Shown: positions 47,357 to 55,984 of the stretch, piece by piece
Layout: each line of letters begins with the position of its first letter
Numbering within the stretch: position 1 is the first letter of the stretch
From: Arcticibacter eurypsychrophilus
Lineage (GTDB): Bacteria; Bacteroidota; Bacteroidia; Sphingobacteriales; Sphingobacteriaceae
Assembly: GCF_001730525.1 (NCBI RefSeq)
Contig: NZ_MDFN01000012.1
Location: 62,001 to 126,000, forward strand
Length of the DNA stretch: 64,000 bases
Direction: 5' to 3'
The notes under the pieces: generated by a model
What the model was told of the DNA's origin: nothing
Database searches by the model: none
The model's input: only the letters and a program-made list of their open reading frames with translations
Program-made: the position numbers and the translations under genes

Positions 47357-49348
47357 ATGTATTCTATAAAAATTCTCGTTTTTTTTCTTTCTCTGTCTTT
47401 CGTATCCATTTATTCAATCGCTCAGCAAAGCGGTAACTCTTCCGGCAAGAACAATAAGAACACTGGTATTTATGATTATTCTGAAGCTTTCGCCGGGTCA
47501 ATCTATGGATCGTCAGGTAATGAAACTCGTTCGGCTTCGGGAAAACCCGGACATGCTTATTGGCAAAATCGGGCAGACTATAAGATTCAAGTTGCTTTGA
47601 ATGAAAAATTAAAGACCATAACTGGTTCTGAAATAATAACCTATACCAACAATAGTCCCGATAATCTGGAATTCATTTGGCTTCAGTTGGATCAAAACCT
47701 ATATAAACAAGGTTCACGTGGATTGGCAATTGTTCCCCTTGGAGGAAGTCGAAGCGGAGTAAAGGGACAGGTGTTTGATGGTGGTTACAAGGTAAAGTCG
47801 GCGAAGTTGTTGACCGACGACGGCAAAGAAATAGAGCTTAACTGCATGATTGATGATACAAGGATGCAGCTTTTATTGCCCGAAGCACTAAAATCTAAAA
47901 CGAAGCTTAAACTTAAAATTGAATTTTCTTTCATCATTCCTGAATATGGTTCCGATCGGATGGGAATCTTAGAAACCACCAATGGTCCTGTTTTTTCATT
48001 AGGGCAATGGTATCCGCGACTTTGTGTATATGATGATATTTCTGGTTGGAATACGATTCCATATACTGGTCCGTCGGAGTTTTACCTGGAGTATGGCAAT
48101 TTCGATGTTGCGATTACTGTGCCGGCAAATCATGTGGTAGCCTGTTCCGGACAATTGCTTAATCCGGATAAAGTCTTTACTGCCGATCAGCTTAAGCTAT
48201 GGAATGAAGCGGCAGAAAGTGAAAAAACGGTCATGATAAGATCGGAAAAAGATGCCCGCAATGCGATTAAACCCTCCGAAGAAACCCGTACCTGGGAGTT
48301 TAGGATGGAAAATACCAGGGATGTGGCTTGGGCATCCTCATCTGCCTTTATGGTTGATGCGGCGCGAATAAATTTGCCGGACGGAAAAGTTTCCCTGGCT
48401 GTTTCGGCGTATCCTGCAGAGTCAAGCGGTAAGTTTGCCTGGGGAAGATCAACACAATATATTAAAGCATCTGTAGAGTATTACTCGGCAAAGTTGATGG
48501 AATACCCCTATCCTGTAGCCATAAATGTAGCTAGTAATGTGGGCGGAATGGAATATCCGGGACTTGTATTTTGCGGGAGTAAAGCCCGTACCTCAGCACT
48601 ATGGGGGGTTACAGACCATGAATTCGGGCATACCTGGTTTCCAATGATAGTGGGGTCTAACGAACGTTTGTATCCATGGATGGATGAAGGGCTGAATACA
48701 TTTATAAATGAATTTTCGACCACCTCGTTTAATGAAGGTGAGTATGACAAAGGGGCACAAAATAAACGGAGATGGGTTTCTTTAATAACAGACTCATCTT
48801 TTGAACCGGTTGTGAATAGTGCAGACAATATAAAGGAAAAGAATATCACCTATCTTTCTTACTATAAACCTGCTGTAGCGCTGTTTATGCTGAGGGATTA
48901 TGTACTGGGTCCGGAGCGTTTTGATCGTGCCTTCAAATTGTACATTGACCGCTGGGCATTTAAACATGCAACTCCTGATGATTTCTTTCGTACCATGGAA
49001 AACAGCAGTGGTGAAAACCTGAATTGGTTTTGGCGTGGCTGGTTTCTGAATAACTGGGAGCTGGATCAAGGCATTACAGGAGTGAATTACGTTAAAAATG
49101 ACCCTTTAAATGGTATCTTAATTACGGTGGTGAACCTGAATAAAATGGTGATGCCGGTTGTTGTAGAGATAACTACAAAGAGTGGTAACATTTTCCGGGT
49201 GAAGCTTCCTGTGGAAATATGGCAAAGGGATGCGAGCTGGACCTTTCAGTATCCTTCTACAGAAGAGATAGCAACGGTAAAAGTTGATCCGGATGAAGCG
49301 TACCCGGATATCAACACCGATAATAACACCTGGCAGGTTAAGAACTAA
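47357..49348 (+). CDS. M1-family zinc metallopeptidase (exported)
   Basis: A roughly 663-residue secreted aminopeptidase-like protein. From the ATG at 47357 it starts with a signal peptide (ILVFFLSLSFVSIYSIAQQ); an ATG 14 codons earlier is also in frame but puts charged residues first. The catalytic domain has VGGMEYPGLVF (the GAMEN-equivalent exopeptidase motif) and DHEFGHTWFPMIVGSNERLYPWMDEGLN, giving the zinc ligands HEFGH plus a downstream Glu. The N-terminal beta domain and C-terminal helical segment are as in the family. Periplasmic or surface location is likely; it may help peptide nutrition. A REP-like hairpin follows the gene. Confidence 0.9.
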   Translation: MYSIKILVFFLSLSFVSIYSIAQQSGNSSGKNNKNTGIYDYSEAFAGSIYGSSGNETRSASGKPGHAYWQNRADYKIQVALNEKLKTITGSEIITYTNNSPDNLEFIWLQLDQNLYKQGSRGLAIVPLGGSRSGVKGQVFDGGYKVKSAKLLTDDGKEIELNCMIDDTRMQLLLPEALKSKTKLKLKIEFSFIIPEYGSDRMGILETTNGPVFSLGQWYPRLCVYDDISGWNTIPYTGPSEFYLEYGNFDVAITVPANHVVACSGQLLNPDKVFTADQLKLWNEAAESEKTVMIRSEKDARNAIKPSEETRTWEFRMENTRDVAWASSSAFMVDAARINLPDGKVSLAVSAYPAESSGKFAWGRSTQYIKASVEYYSAKLMEYPYPVAINVASNVGGMEYPGLVFCGSKARTSALWGVTDHEFGHTWFPMIVGSNERLYPWMDEGLNTFINEFSTTSFNEGEYDKGAQNKRRWVSLITDSSFEPVVNSADNIKEKNITYLSYYKPAVALFMLRDYVLGPERFDRAFKLYIDRWAFKHATPDDFFRTMENSSGENLNWFWRGWFLNNWELDQGITGVNYVKNDPLNGILITVVNLNKMVMPVVVEITTKSGNIFRVKLPVEIWQRDASWTFQYPSTEEIATVKVDPDEAYPDINTDNNTWQVKN

Positions 49349-49691
49349 ACGGATTCGGGAGGAGAAGGAGTCGGTTAGGAGAGTAATCCGCATATAGACC
49401 TTGCCTTGTTCTTTGGAGCTGGCTTCGTGCTCCGTTTCGGGTCGAAGCACGAAGCCAGCTCCAACGAACAAAGAACGAACAGTACTCGTATTCAACTTCC
49501 AGTTGGTACCTTAGTTTTTCGAGAAGGGTATCCATAATGTGTAGATGATATCATTGCGTTTCAGTTGTTTGAGGGCTATTCTATAAACCTATTTCCACTT
49601 TATAGCGCATAATTAACGGCATAGGTAGGGTTTTAAGCGATGGTACAAGTACTTACCGAAATATAATCGCATAATATAATAGTTCAACCCC
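49349..49691. other. Intergenic region with a REP-like hairpin, upstream of the str operon
   Basis: A gap of about 340 nt without a gene. Frames on the minus strand across the hairpin are palindrome shadows. The only structure is the 66-nt inverted repeat at 49406-49471, then plain AT-rich DNA up to the rpsL promoter. Confidence 0.5.
49406..49471. repeat. REP-like GC-rich inverted repeat
   Basis: Arms of 26 bp with one mismatch (outer TTGTTCTTTGGAGCTGGC, inner TTCGTGCT, against AGCACGAAGCCAGCTCC on the right) around a 14-nt loop. GC content is far above the surroundings and no T run follows, so it is not a simple terminator. It is typical of REP-type or other small palindromic mobile elements placed after genes. 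Confidence 0.65.
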
Positions 49692-49721
49692 TTGATAATC
49701 ATAAATTTCTTATTACCTTTG
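49692..49721 (+). promoter_or_regulatory. Promoter of the str operon (rpsL)
   Basis: TTG at 49692-49694 and TACCTTTG at 49714-49721 with a 19-nt spacer, an exact match to the Bacteroidota sigma-A consensus. It gives an AT-rich leader of roughly 50 nt before the rpsL ATG. Confidence 0.8.
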
Positions 49722-49778
49722 CATTCCTTTTTAGGACAATACAATTAAGTAAATTTAATTAAAAACAAAAAAACGTAA

Positions 49779-50198
49779 ATGCCTACTATTCAACAATTAG
49801 TTAGGAAAGGTAGAGTAGCTCTGGTGGATAAGAGTAAATCCCCAGCGTTGGACAGCTGTCCACAGCGAAGAGGCGTGTGTACCCGTGTATACACTACTAC
49901 CCCTAAAAAACCAAACTCAGCAATGCGTAAAGTTGCGCGTGTTCGTTTAACAAATGGAAAAGAAGTGAACGCTTATATTCCAGGAGAAGGACACAATTTG
50001 CAGGAACACTCTATCGTATTGATCAGAGGTGGACGTGTTAAAGATTTACCAGGTGTACGTTATCACATCATCCGTGGAGCATTAGATACTTCAGGAGTAG
50101 CTGGAAGAAATCAACGTCGTTCAAAATATGGTACAAAACGTCCTAAACCAGGACAGGCAGCTGCAGCCCCTGCAAAAGGAAAGCCTAAAAAGAAATAA
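49779..50198 (+). CDS. rpsL: 30S ribosomal protein S12
   Basis: A 139-residue S12, part of the decoding centre. Seen: [47 protein letters not shown], and [37 protein letters not shown]. The two lysines equivalent to E. coli K43 and K88 are present, so there is no sign of the classical streptomycin-resistance substitutions. The C-terminal tail ([16 protein letters not shown]) is longer than in E. coli. First gene of the str operon, 17 nt before rpsG. Confidence 0.97.
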   Translation: MPTIQQLVRKGRVALVDKSKSPALDSCPQRRGVCTRVYTTTPKKPNSAMRKVARVRLTNGKEVNAYIPGEGHNLQEHSIVLIRGGRVKDLPGVRYHIIRGALDTSGVAGRNQRRSKYGTKRPKPGQAAAAPAKGKPKKK

Positions 50199-50200
50199 GT

Positions 50201-50207
50201 AAGGAGG
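50201..50207 (+). promoter_or_regulatory. Canonical Shine-Dalgarno sequence before rpsG
   Basis: AAGGAGG followed by 8 nt to the rpsG ATG, an ideal SD. This is notable because Bacteroidota genes mostly lack SD sequences and their ribosomes sequester the anti-SD. Confidence 0.7.
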
Positions 50208-50215
50208 ATATATAA

Positions 50216-50683
50216 ATGAGAAAGTCAAAACCAAAAAAGAGAATTATCCTTCCTGATCCGAAGTTCAATGACGTAATGGTAACCCGTTTCGTGAATAACA
50301 TGATGTACGACGGAAAGAAATCAATTGCTTATTCAATCTTTTACGATGCTGTTGAACTAGTTGAAAAACGTACAAGTGAAAGTGGCCTTGAAGCATGGAA
50401 AAAAGCATTAAACAATGTGATGCCAGCTGTAGAAGTTAAATCCCGCCGTGTAGGTGGAGCAAACTTCCAGGTTCCTACTGAAGTTCGCGCAGAGCGCAAA
50501 ATTGCTTTAGGAATGAAGTGGTTAATTTTGTATTCCCGTCGTCGTGGAGAAAAGACCATGATGGAGAAACTGGCAGGTGAAATCATGTCGGCTTCTAAAG
50601 GAGAAGGTGCTGCTGTAAAGAAGAAAGAAGATACGCACAAAATGGCTGAGGCTAACAAGGCGTTCTCTCACTTCCGTTTCTAA
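50216..50683 (+). CDS. rpsG: 30S ribosomal protein S7
   Basis: A 155-residue S7 that nucleates assembly of the 30S head. Seen: [89 protein letters not shown] and [20 protein letters not shown]. Length and ends are normal. It carries a strong SD, unusual for this phylum, and is followed by a terminator-like hairpin before fusA. In E. coli S7 represses its own operon; whether that holds here is unknown. Confidence 0.97.
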   Translation: MRKSKPKKRIILPDPKFNDVMVTRFVNNMMYDGKKSIAYSIFYDAVELVEKRTSESGLEAWKKALNNVMPAVEVKSRRVGGANFQVPTEVRAERKIALGMKWLILYSRRRGEKTMMEKLAGEIMSASKGEGAAVKKKEDTHKMAEANKAFSHFRF

Positions 50684-50712
50684 TTAATAAGATTACATAG
50701 ATTTAAAATAAA

Positions 50713-50758
50713 TTACATCAGTCTGGTTTAGTTTTGCAGACTGATGTAATCCTTTTTT
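50713..50758 (+). terminator. Terminator-like hairpin (possible attenuator) between rpsG and fusA
   Basis: Perfect 13-bp arms TTACATCAGTCTG / CAGACTGATGTAA with an 11-nt loop, followed by CCTTTTTT. It has all features of an intrinsic terminator inside the str operon, 23 nt before the fusA ATG. Confidence 0.8.
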
Positions 50759-50781
50759 AATTAGAGAATCATAAAAACATA

Positions 50782-52890
50782 ATGGCAAGAGATTTAAAAT
50801 ATACAAGAAATATAGGTATTGCTGCCCATATTGATGCGGGTAAAACCACAACAACTGAGCGTATCCTCTATTACGCAGGGGTTAGCCATAAAATAGGTGA
50901 AGTACATGAAGGTGCTGCAGTTATGGACTGGATGGCTCAGGAGCAGGAACGTGGTATCACGATCACTTCCGCTGCTACAACTGTGGAATGGAAATACAGA
51001 GATCATTCCTATCACATCAATATTATTGATACACCGGGTCACGTGGATTTTACTGTAGAGGTAAATCGTTCATTACGTGTACTTGATGGATTAGTATTTC
51101 TTTTTTCAGCAGTTGATGGTGTTGAACCTCAATCTGAAACCAACTGGCGTCTTGCTAATAACTATAATGTTGCCCGTATAGGCTTCGTTAACAAAATGGA
51201 CCGTTCAGGAGCTGACTTCTTAAATGTAGTTAAGCAGGTTAAAGAAATGTTGGGTAGCAACGCAGTGCCATTGCAATTGCCAATTGGTGCTGAAGAGCAT
51301 TTTCAGGGCGTAATTGACCTGATTAACTTCCGTGGTATCGTTTGGAATGAGCATGATAAAGGTATGACCTTTACTGAAGTGCCTATTCCTGAAGATATGA
51401 TTGAAGAAGCAACTGAATGGAGAGAGAAATTGCTTGAATCTGTTGCTGAATATGATGAAACCTTAATGGAGAAATTTTTCGATGCTCCTGAAACAATTAC
51501 TGAACGCGAAGTACTTGATGCTTTACGTAAAGCTGTTTTAGATGCAAAGATTGTTCCTATGGTTTGTGGTTCATCTTTCAAGAATAAGGGTGTTCAAACG
51601 ATGCTTGATTACGTGATGGAATTACTTCCTTCACCAATGGACGTTGAAGGTATTGTGGGTACTAACCCTGATACTGGTGCGGAAATTGTTCGTAAACCAT
51701 CTGTTACTGAGCCTTTCGCAGCTTTAGCATTTAAAATTGCAACTGATCCTTTCGTAGGTCGCCTTTGTTTCATCCGTGTTTATTCAGGTAATCTGGATGC
51801 CGGTTCTTATGTGTATAACATGAGATCAGGAAATAAAGAACGTATTTCCCGTATCTTCCAAATGCATGCAAACAAGCAAAATCCTATTCCTAATGTTGGA
51901 GCTGGTGATATTGCTGCTGTAGTTGGTTTTAAGGATATCAAAACAGGTGATACACTTTGTGATGAAAAGTTCCCGATCGTTCTTGAGTCTATGAATTTCC
52001 CTGAGCCGGTTATCGGTTTAGCGATTGAACCTAAAACTCAGGCTGATATGGATAGATTAGGTTTATCTTTAGCTAAGTTGGCGGAAGAAGATCCTACATT
52101 CCATGTAAAGACAGATGAGGAAACAGGACAAACAGTTATTTCAGGTATGGGTGAGCTTCACTTAGATATTTTGATGGATCGTTTGAAACGTGAATTCAAG
52201 GTTGAAGTGAATCAGGGTGCACCGCAAGTAGCTTACAAGGAAGCGATTACTGGTACTGCTCAACACCGTGAAACATATAAGAAACAAACTGGTGGTCGTG
52301 GTAAATTTGCCGATATTCAGGTTATTATCTCTCCTATTGATAAGGACTTTGAAAAGGGCGGACTTCAGTTTGTGAATGAAATTTCTGGTGGTTCTATTCC
52401 ACGTGAATTTATTCCTTCTGTAGAAAAAGGTTTTGCTGCTGCCATGGCTAATGGTGTGTTGGCAGGATTCCCTCTACCGAACATGAAAGTTCGTTTAATT
52501 GATGGATCTTTCCACGCAGTCGATTCAGATGCTTTGTCTTTTGAAATCTGTGCACGTTCTGCATTCCGTGAAGCATTGCCAAAATGTAAGCCAGTTCTAA
52601 TGGAGCCAATAATGAAGGTAGAAATACTTACTCCGGAAGAAAATATGGGTGACGTGATTGGTGATATGAACCGTCGTCGTGGTCAATTATTAGGTATGGA
52701 TTCTCGTGCTGGTGCTCAGGTAATTAAAGCTACAGTGCCTCTTTCTGAAATGTTTGGTTATGTAACTCAGTTACGTACGATTACTTCAGGACGTGCAACC
52801 TCTACTATGGAATTTGATCACTATGCTGAAGCTCCACGTGGTGTTCAAGAAGAAGTTATTGCTAAGGTAAAAGGTAGCAAGAATAATTAA
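50782..52890 (+). CDS. fusA: Elongation factor G
   Basis: A 702-residue translational GTPase that drives translocation of tRNA and mRNA. Seen: G1 [17 protein letters not shown], switch I with [18 protein letters not shown]3 [15 protein letters not shown]4 [12 protein letters not shown], domain II with [15 protein letters not shown], domain IV with [15 protein letters not shown], and [22 protein letters not shown] plus the C-terminal [14 protein letters not shown]. Full length, with the usual start [13 protein letters not shown]. It is followed by another hairpin and rpsJ. Confidence 0.97.
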   Translation: MARDLKYTRNIGIAAHIDAGKTTTTERILYYAGVSHKIGEVHEGAAVMDWMAQEQERGITITSAATTVEWKYRDHSYHINIIDTPGHVDFTVEVNRSLRVLDGLVFLFSAVDGVEPQSETNWRLANNYNVARIGFVNKMDRSGADFLNVVKQVKEMLGSNAVPLQLPIGAEEHFQGVIDLINFRGIVWNEHDKGMTFTEVPIPEDMIEEATEWREKLLESVAEYDETLMEKFFDAPETITEREVLDALRKAVLDAKIVPMVCGSSFKNKGVQTMLDYVMELLPSPMDVEGIVGTNPDTGAEIVRKPSVTEPFAALAFKIATDPFVGRLCFIRVYSGNLDAGSYVYNMRSGNKERISRIFQMHANKQNPIPNVGAGDIAAVVGFKDIKTGDTLCDEKFPIVLESMNFPEPVIGLAIEPKTQADMDRLGLSLAKLAEEDPTFHVKTDEETGQTVISGMGELHLDILMDRLKREFKVEVNQGAPQVAYKEAITGTAQHRETYKKQTGGRGKFADIQVIISPIDKDFEKGGLQFVNEISGGSIPREFIPSVEKGFAAAMANGVLAGFPLPNMKVRLIDGSFHAVDSDALSFEICARSAFREALPKCKPVLMEPIMKVEILTPEENMGDVIGDMNRRRGQLLGMDSRAGAQVIKATVPLSEMFGYVTQLRTITSGRATSTMEFDHYAEAPRGVQEEVIAKVKGSKNN

Positions 52891-52904
52891 TATAAAAACA
52901 AATC

Positions 52905-52936
52905 GCCTTACTTAACTAATAGCTCTTAAGTAAGGC
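52905..52936 (+). other. Hairpin between fusA and rpsJ
   Basis: Perfect 11-bp arms GCCTTACTTAA / TTAAGTAAGGC with a 10-nt loop, between the fusA stop and the rpsJ start (16 nt before the ATG). No T run follows, so it is not a standard terminator; it may be an RNA processing or regulatory site. Confidence 0.65.
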
Positions 52937-52951
52937 TTAACAAAAATAACA

Positions 52952-53257
52952 ATGAGCCAAAGAATTAGAATTAAATTAAAATCTTACGATTACAACTTGG
53001 TTGATAAATCAGCTGAGAAAATCGTTAAAACTGTAAAACCTACTGGTGCAGTAGTGAGTGGTCCTATTCCCCTTCCAACAGAAAAGAGAATTTTTACAGT
53101 ATTGCGTTCTCCACACGTAAACAAGAAGGCTCGTGAGCAGTTTGAATTATGTGCTTATAAAAGACTTCTTGACATTTACAGTTCTAACTCTAAGACAGTA
53201 GATGCTTTGATGAAACTTGAATTGCCAAGTGGTGTTGAAGTTGAAATTAAAGTGTAA
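52952..53257 (+). CDS. rpsJ: 30S ribosomal protein S10
   Basis: A 101-residue S10 (NusE), part of the 30S head and of Nus antitermination complexes. Seen: [72 protein letters not shown] and [11 protein letters not shown]. It is usually first in the S10 operon, with rplC (L3) next. Here an intrinsic terminator and a convergent gene follow at once, so the remaining ribosomal genes lie elsewhere. This needs no frameshift or loss in rpsJ itself. Confidence 0.97.
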   Translation: MSQRIRIKLKSYDYNLVDKSAEKIVKTVKPTGAVVSGPIPLPTEKRIFTVLRSPHVNKKAREQFELCAYKRLLDIYSSNSKTVDALMKLELPSGVEVEIKV

Positions 53258-53280
53258 GTACTTGTTGCTTATATGATATA

Positions 53281-53318
53281 AAAAAAGACCATGCTTGTTT
53301 TAAGTATGGTCTTTTTTT
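53281..53318. terminator. Terminator after rpsJ
   Basis: Inverted repeat AAAAAAGACCATGCTT / AAGTATGGTCTTTTTT with one G-T pair and a T run, 23 nt after the rpsJ stop; it can also serve the convergent gene. Confidence 0.9.
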
Positions 53319-53388
53319 GTAATGAATAGAACAAAAGCCTTGTTAAGTTTTGAAAGACGCTTAGCCTTATTTTGTTAATATAGTTTTG

Positions 53389-54003
53389 TTAATCCCGGCG
53401 TCCTAAGTCGTCTAGTTTGTTTCGTTCATCCTGCAATTCGCGGGCTAATTTCTTTTCTCTTTCGTTGGCTTTAACCTTGTATGTTTGGAATTCTGCTGAA
53501 AGCTCTTCAAATAATTTAATACGGTACCTTGCTTCTTTACGTGCACCTATGGATTGGAATATGCTGACTAAAAGAGCGATTCCAAGTACCAGAACTGCAC
53601 CCCACATGATCATATTGTAGGTAGACTTATCTACAGGCATGCCCAAAAAGCTTACCTGGTCTAATTTTGAAGTAGATGCTGCTAATGCTTCCTCATTCGT
53701 TGCTAGGTTTTTTTTAAGACCTTCGACCGATGTGGTTAGGGTTTTAAATTTAGTCTGCACCTGAGCAAGCTTCCTATGCTCTTGTTTTAAGGAATCGGTA
53801 GCGCTTCGCCATAAGTTGGTTAAACGTGTTGGATTAACCAGCTTATATCCATCCAGAGTTCTGGACTTGCTGAGCATATCTTTATATTGACTGTTTAAGC
53901 TTAGATCTGCTACTTTTGTGGTGTCTTGAGCTTTCAAATCAGTAAAAGATCCGCATATTAGTATGCTTGAAAGTGTCAGTCCTAATAAAAAGGAATTTTT
54001 CAT
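53389..54003 (-). CDS. Envelope protein of unknown function with a transmembrane helix and coiled coil
   Basis: A roughly 204-residue protein. From the ATG at 54003 it begins with a signal peptide (SFLLGLTLSSILICGSFTDLKAQ). A helical region of about 85 residues follows (LTNLWRSATDSLKQEHRKLAQVQTKFKTL), then a transmembrane helix MIMWGAVLVLGIALLVSIF at about 130-148, and a charged cytoplasmic coiled coil (EARYRIKLFEELSAEFQTYKVKANEREKK). No catalytic motif is visible. The longer frame from 54048 would put 15 residues before the signal peptide and is not used. I do not recognise a characterised family. Its last helix may interact with a cytoplasmic partner. It converges with rpsJ and diverges from tyrA. 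Confidence 0.75.
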   Translation of the reverse strand: MKNSFLLGLTLSSILICGSFTDLKAQDTTKVADLSLNSQYKDMLSKSRTLDGYKLVNPTRLTNLWRSATDSLKQEHRKLAQVQTKFKTLTTSVEGLKKNLATNEEALAASTSKLDQVSFLGMPVDKSTYNMIMWGAVLVLGIALLVSIFQSIGARKEARYRIKLFEELSAEFQTYKVKANEREKKLARELQDERNKLDDLGRRD

Positions 54004-54123
54004 AGTGTTGGAATTTCTAATTAAAGATGAATTGTTTAAGAAAATCAATTCTATAATAGCAATAATAAGTTAAAGTTATTACTTGCAAAAATAAGATCTA
54101 AAATCTATGCATATATTTACAGT

Positions 54124-55380
54124 ATGAACATTGGTATCATAGGTTTAGGAGACATGGGTTCGGTTTGTGCTAGAAAGTGGGCATCTAAAGGATTTACGGT
54201 ATTTGGCAGTGATCTTCCTGAAAGATATGATCTTCTAACTGAACAGTTTGAGGGTACTTCTGTCACTATTTTAGAGTCGTCAAAAGCGGTAGCAAGAAAG
54301 GCCGACTTCCTATTATATTCCGTTGAGGCAACAAATATAGGACCTGTTGTTGCTCAAACAGCCGATTCGGTAAAATATGGTTGTATCATAGCGGGTCAAA
54401 CTTCTGTGAAAACTCCGGAGATTGCTGCCTTTGAAAAATATTTGCCTTCGGATGTTCATATAGTGACTTGTCATTCTTTACATGGTCCTGCGTTTGCAAC
54501 AGAAGGTCAAAAATTGATTGTGGTGAGACATCGGGCTACTGATGCTATTTACCATCAGGCAATGCAAATATTTGAAGCTCTGGAATCTGAAATAATTGAA
54601 ATTGCAGATTACAAAATGCATGACCAGATTATGGCTGATACGCAAGCGGTAACACATATGGGATTTGAGAGTATGGGTACTGCATGGAAAAATGCAGGTT
54701 TTTATCCCTGGGATCATGGTGCGTATTCGAATGGAATTGACAATGTGAAAATCCTGACTACTTTACGGATTTTTAGTTATAAAGCGCATGTTTATGCTGG
54801 ACTTGCTATTTTAAACCCTTATGCGCGTAAACAGGTAAGACAATACGCGAAGTCTGAATCAGAACTATTTAAAATGATGATCTGCGAAAGAGAGGATAGT
54901 TTTCGGCAGCGGATTAAGGCAGCGAGTGAATTTGTATTTCATGGGCTGCGAGATTTTATAACACTTGATCCGGAAATCATGAAGGATTTCAAAATGGCTG
55001 AAGAGGCTGGAAGTTATATGCCAAATTCGCATTTGAGCTTGCTGGCTATGGTAGATGCCTGGTATCAGATGAGGGTTAATCCGTATGAAAATTTAATTTG
55101 TCAAACGCCTCCGTTCCGTTTACGACTAGGGATAGCTGAGTATTTGTTTAAAAATGAAGCCCTTTTGGAGGAAACGATTCAGACGGCTCTGTATGATAAA
55201 AGTATCCGTGCAGATGACCTGGAGTTTCATTCTGCAGTACGGGAGTGGGCATCGATTATTGAATATGGTGATATGAATGGGTACCTTTCTCATTTTGATC
55301 AGGTAAAGGGGTTCTTTGCAGACAGGTTGCAAGAGGGGGCAAGGCAAAGTGCAAGGTTAATTGAAAAGCTTACTCAATAA
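54124..55380 (+). CDS. tyrA: Prephenate dehydrogenase, long fungal TYR1 type
   Basis: A 418-residue NAD(P)-dependent enzyme that oxidatively decarboxylates prephenate to 4-hydroxyphenylpyruvate for tyrosine synthesis. Seen: the Rossmann motif GIIGLGDMGSVCARKWA (5-21), YSVEATNIGPVV, AGQTSVKTPEIAAFEKYLP, the active-site HSLHGP at about 117-122, IMADTQAVTHMGFESMGTAW, KAHVYAGLAILNPYA and NSHLSLLAMVDAWYQM. From memory these closely track yeast TYR1 over its whole length, including a C-terminal extension that short bacterial TyrA (about 280 residues) lacks. No ACT or chorismate mutase domain is visible. No other aromatic pathway gene is adjacent. The family is confident; the evolutionary path is inference. 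Confidence 0.86.
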   Translation: MNIGIIGLGDMGSVCARKWASKGFTVFGSDLPERYDLLTEQFEGTSVTILESSKAVARKADFLLYSVEATNIGPVVAQTADSVKYGCIIAGQTSVKTPEIAAFEKYLPSDVHIVTCHSLHGPAFATEGQKLIVVRHRATDAIYHQAMQIFEALESEIIEIADYKMHDQIMADTQAVTHMGFESMGTAWKNAGFYPWDHGAYSNGIDNVKILTTLRIFSYKAHVYAGLAILNPYARKQVRQYAKSESELFKMMICEREDSFRQRIKAASEFVFHGLRDFITLDPEIMKDFKMAEEAGSYMPNSHLSLLAMVDAWYQMRVNPYENLICQTPPFRLRLGIAEYLFKNEALLEETIQTALYDKSIRADDLEFHSAVREWASIIEYGDMNGYLSHFDQVKGFFADRLQEGARQSARLIEKLTQ

Positions 55381-55435
55381 TTTTTGTTTATTGTGGGAAC
55401 GAAGGGGTGTTCTTATCTGTATTTTGTATCGAAAG
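55381..55435. other. Short spacer after tyrA
   Basis: A plain AT-rich stretch between the tyrA stop and the first copy of the 54-bp array. No terminator hairpin was recognised. Confidence 0.3.
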
Positions 55436-55810
55436 CTACAATTGGATTTGAGAACCTGGTTCTTTTATAAGATCAACTGAAATGAAAGTTTATAATTCTG
55501 TGCTGCGTGCCTGTCTTTATATTAAGATTAACTGATTGAGAGATTATAATTCTGTGCTGCGTGCCTGTCTTTAAATTAAGATCAACTGATTGAGAGATTA
55601 CAATTCTGTGCTGCATGCTGTTTTTATATTAAAATCAACTGATTGAAAGTTTACAATTAAATATCGGGATCTTTTTTTTTATAAAGATTACTTGAATTGA
55701 AGATTATAATTGGGCCGAGAGGAGCTGTTTTTATATGAATCACTGTATCGAAAGATTTACAATGCTTTAGTGCGTGCTTGTTCTTTTATTAAAGATATTT
55801 GGTATTGTGC
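55436..55810. repeat. 53-54-bp degenerate tandem repeat array, about seven copies
   Basis: Unit starts near 55436, 55490, 55544, 55598, 55651, 55704 and 55757, giving a strict 53-54-bp phase. Copies 2-4 are best conserved: a unit begins TTATAATTCTGTGCTGCGTG and ends in AACTGATTGAGAGA, while outer copies retain mainly the TTACAATT start and the AAGAT(C/T)AACTGA segment. The frames contain stops, so this is not a protein repeat. No unique spacers. The array is unrelated in sequence to the 66-bp array at 2612. Confidence 0.85.
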
Positions 55811-55984
55811 AAATTGAAGCAAAACTTCTGTTAGGCAAGGGTATATTAAGTTTAAAAGGTCGTTCTAGCTCTGAGAATAGTGAGGTTTAATATTTTAGAA
55901 AATAATTGATTTAATGTAGCTGTGGTATAAAAAACCAAAACAATGTTAAAAGTATATAGTTCAGTATTTTATAAAATCTTTACT

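Noticed and set aside
49118-49535. Minus-strand frames over the REP-like hairpin
   Set aside because: They run antisense to the M1 peptidase end and over a palindrome; shadows only.
49779-50198. Streptomycin-resistance form of S12
   Set aside because: Lysines equivalent to E. coli K43 and K88 are both present, so no known resistance substitution is seen.
55436-55810. CRISPR array or repeat protein
   Set aside because: The repeats abut without spacers, and all frames have stops.
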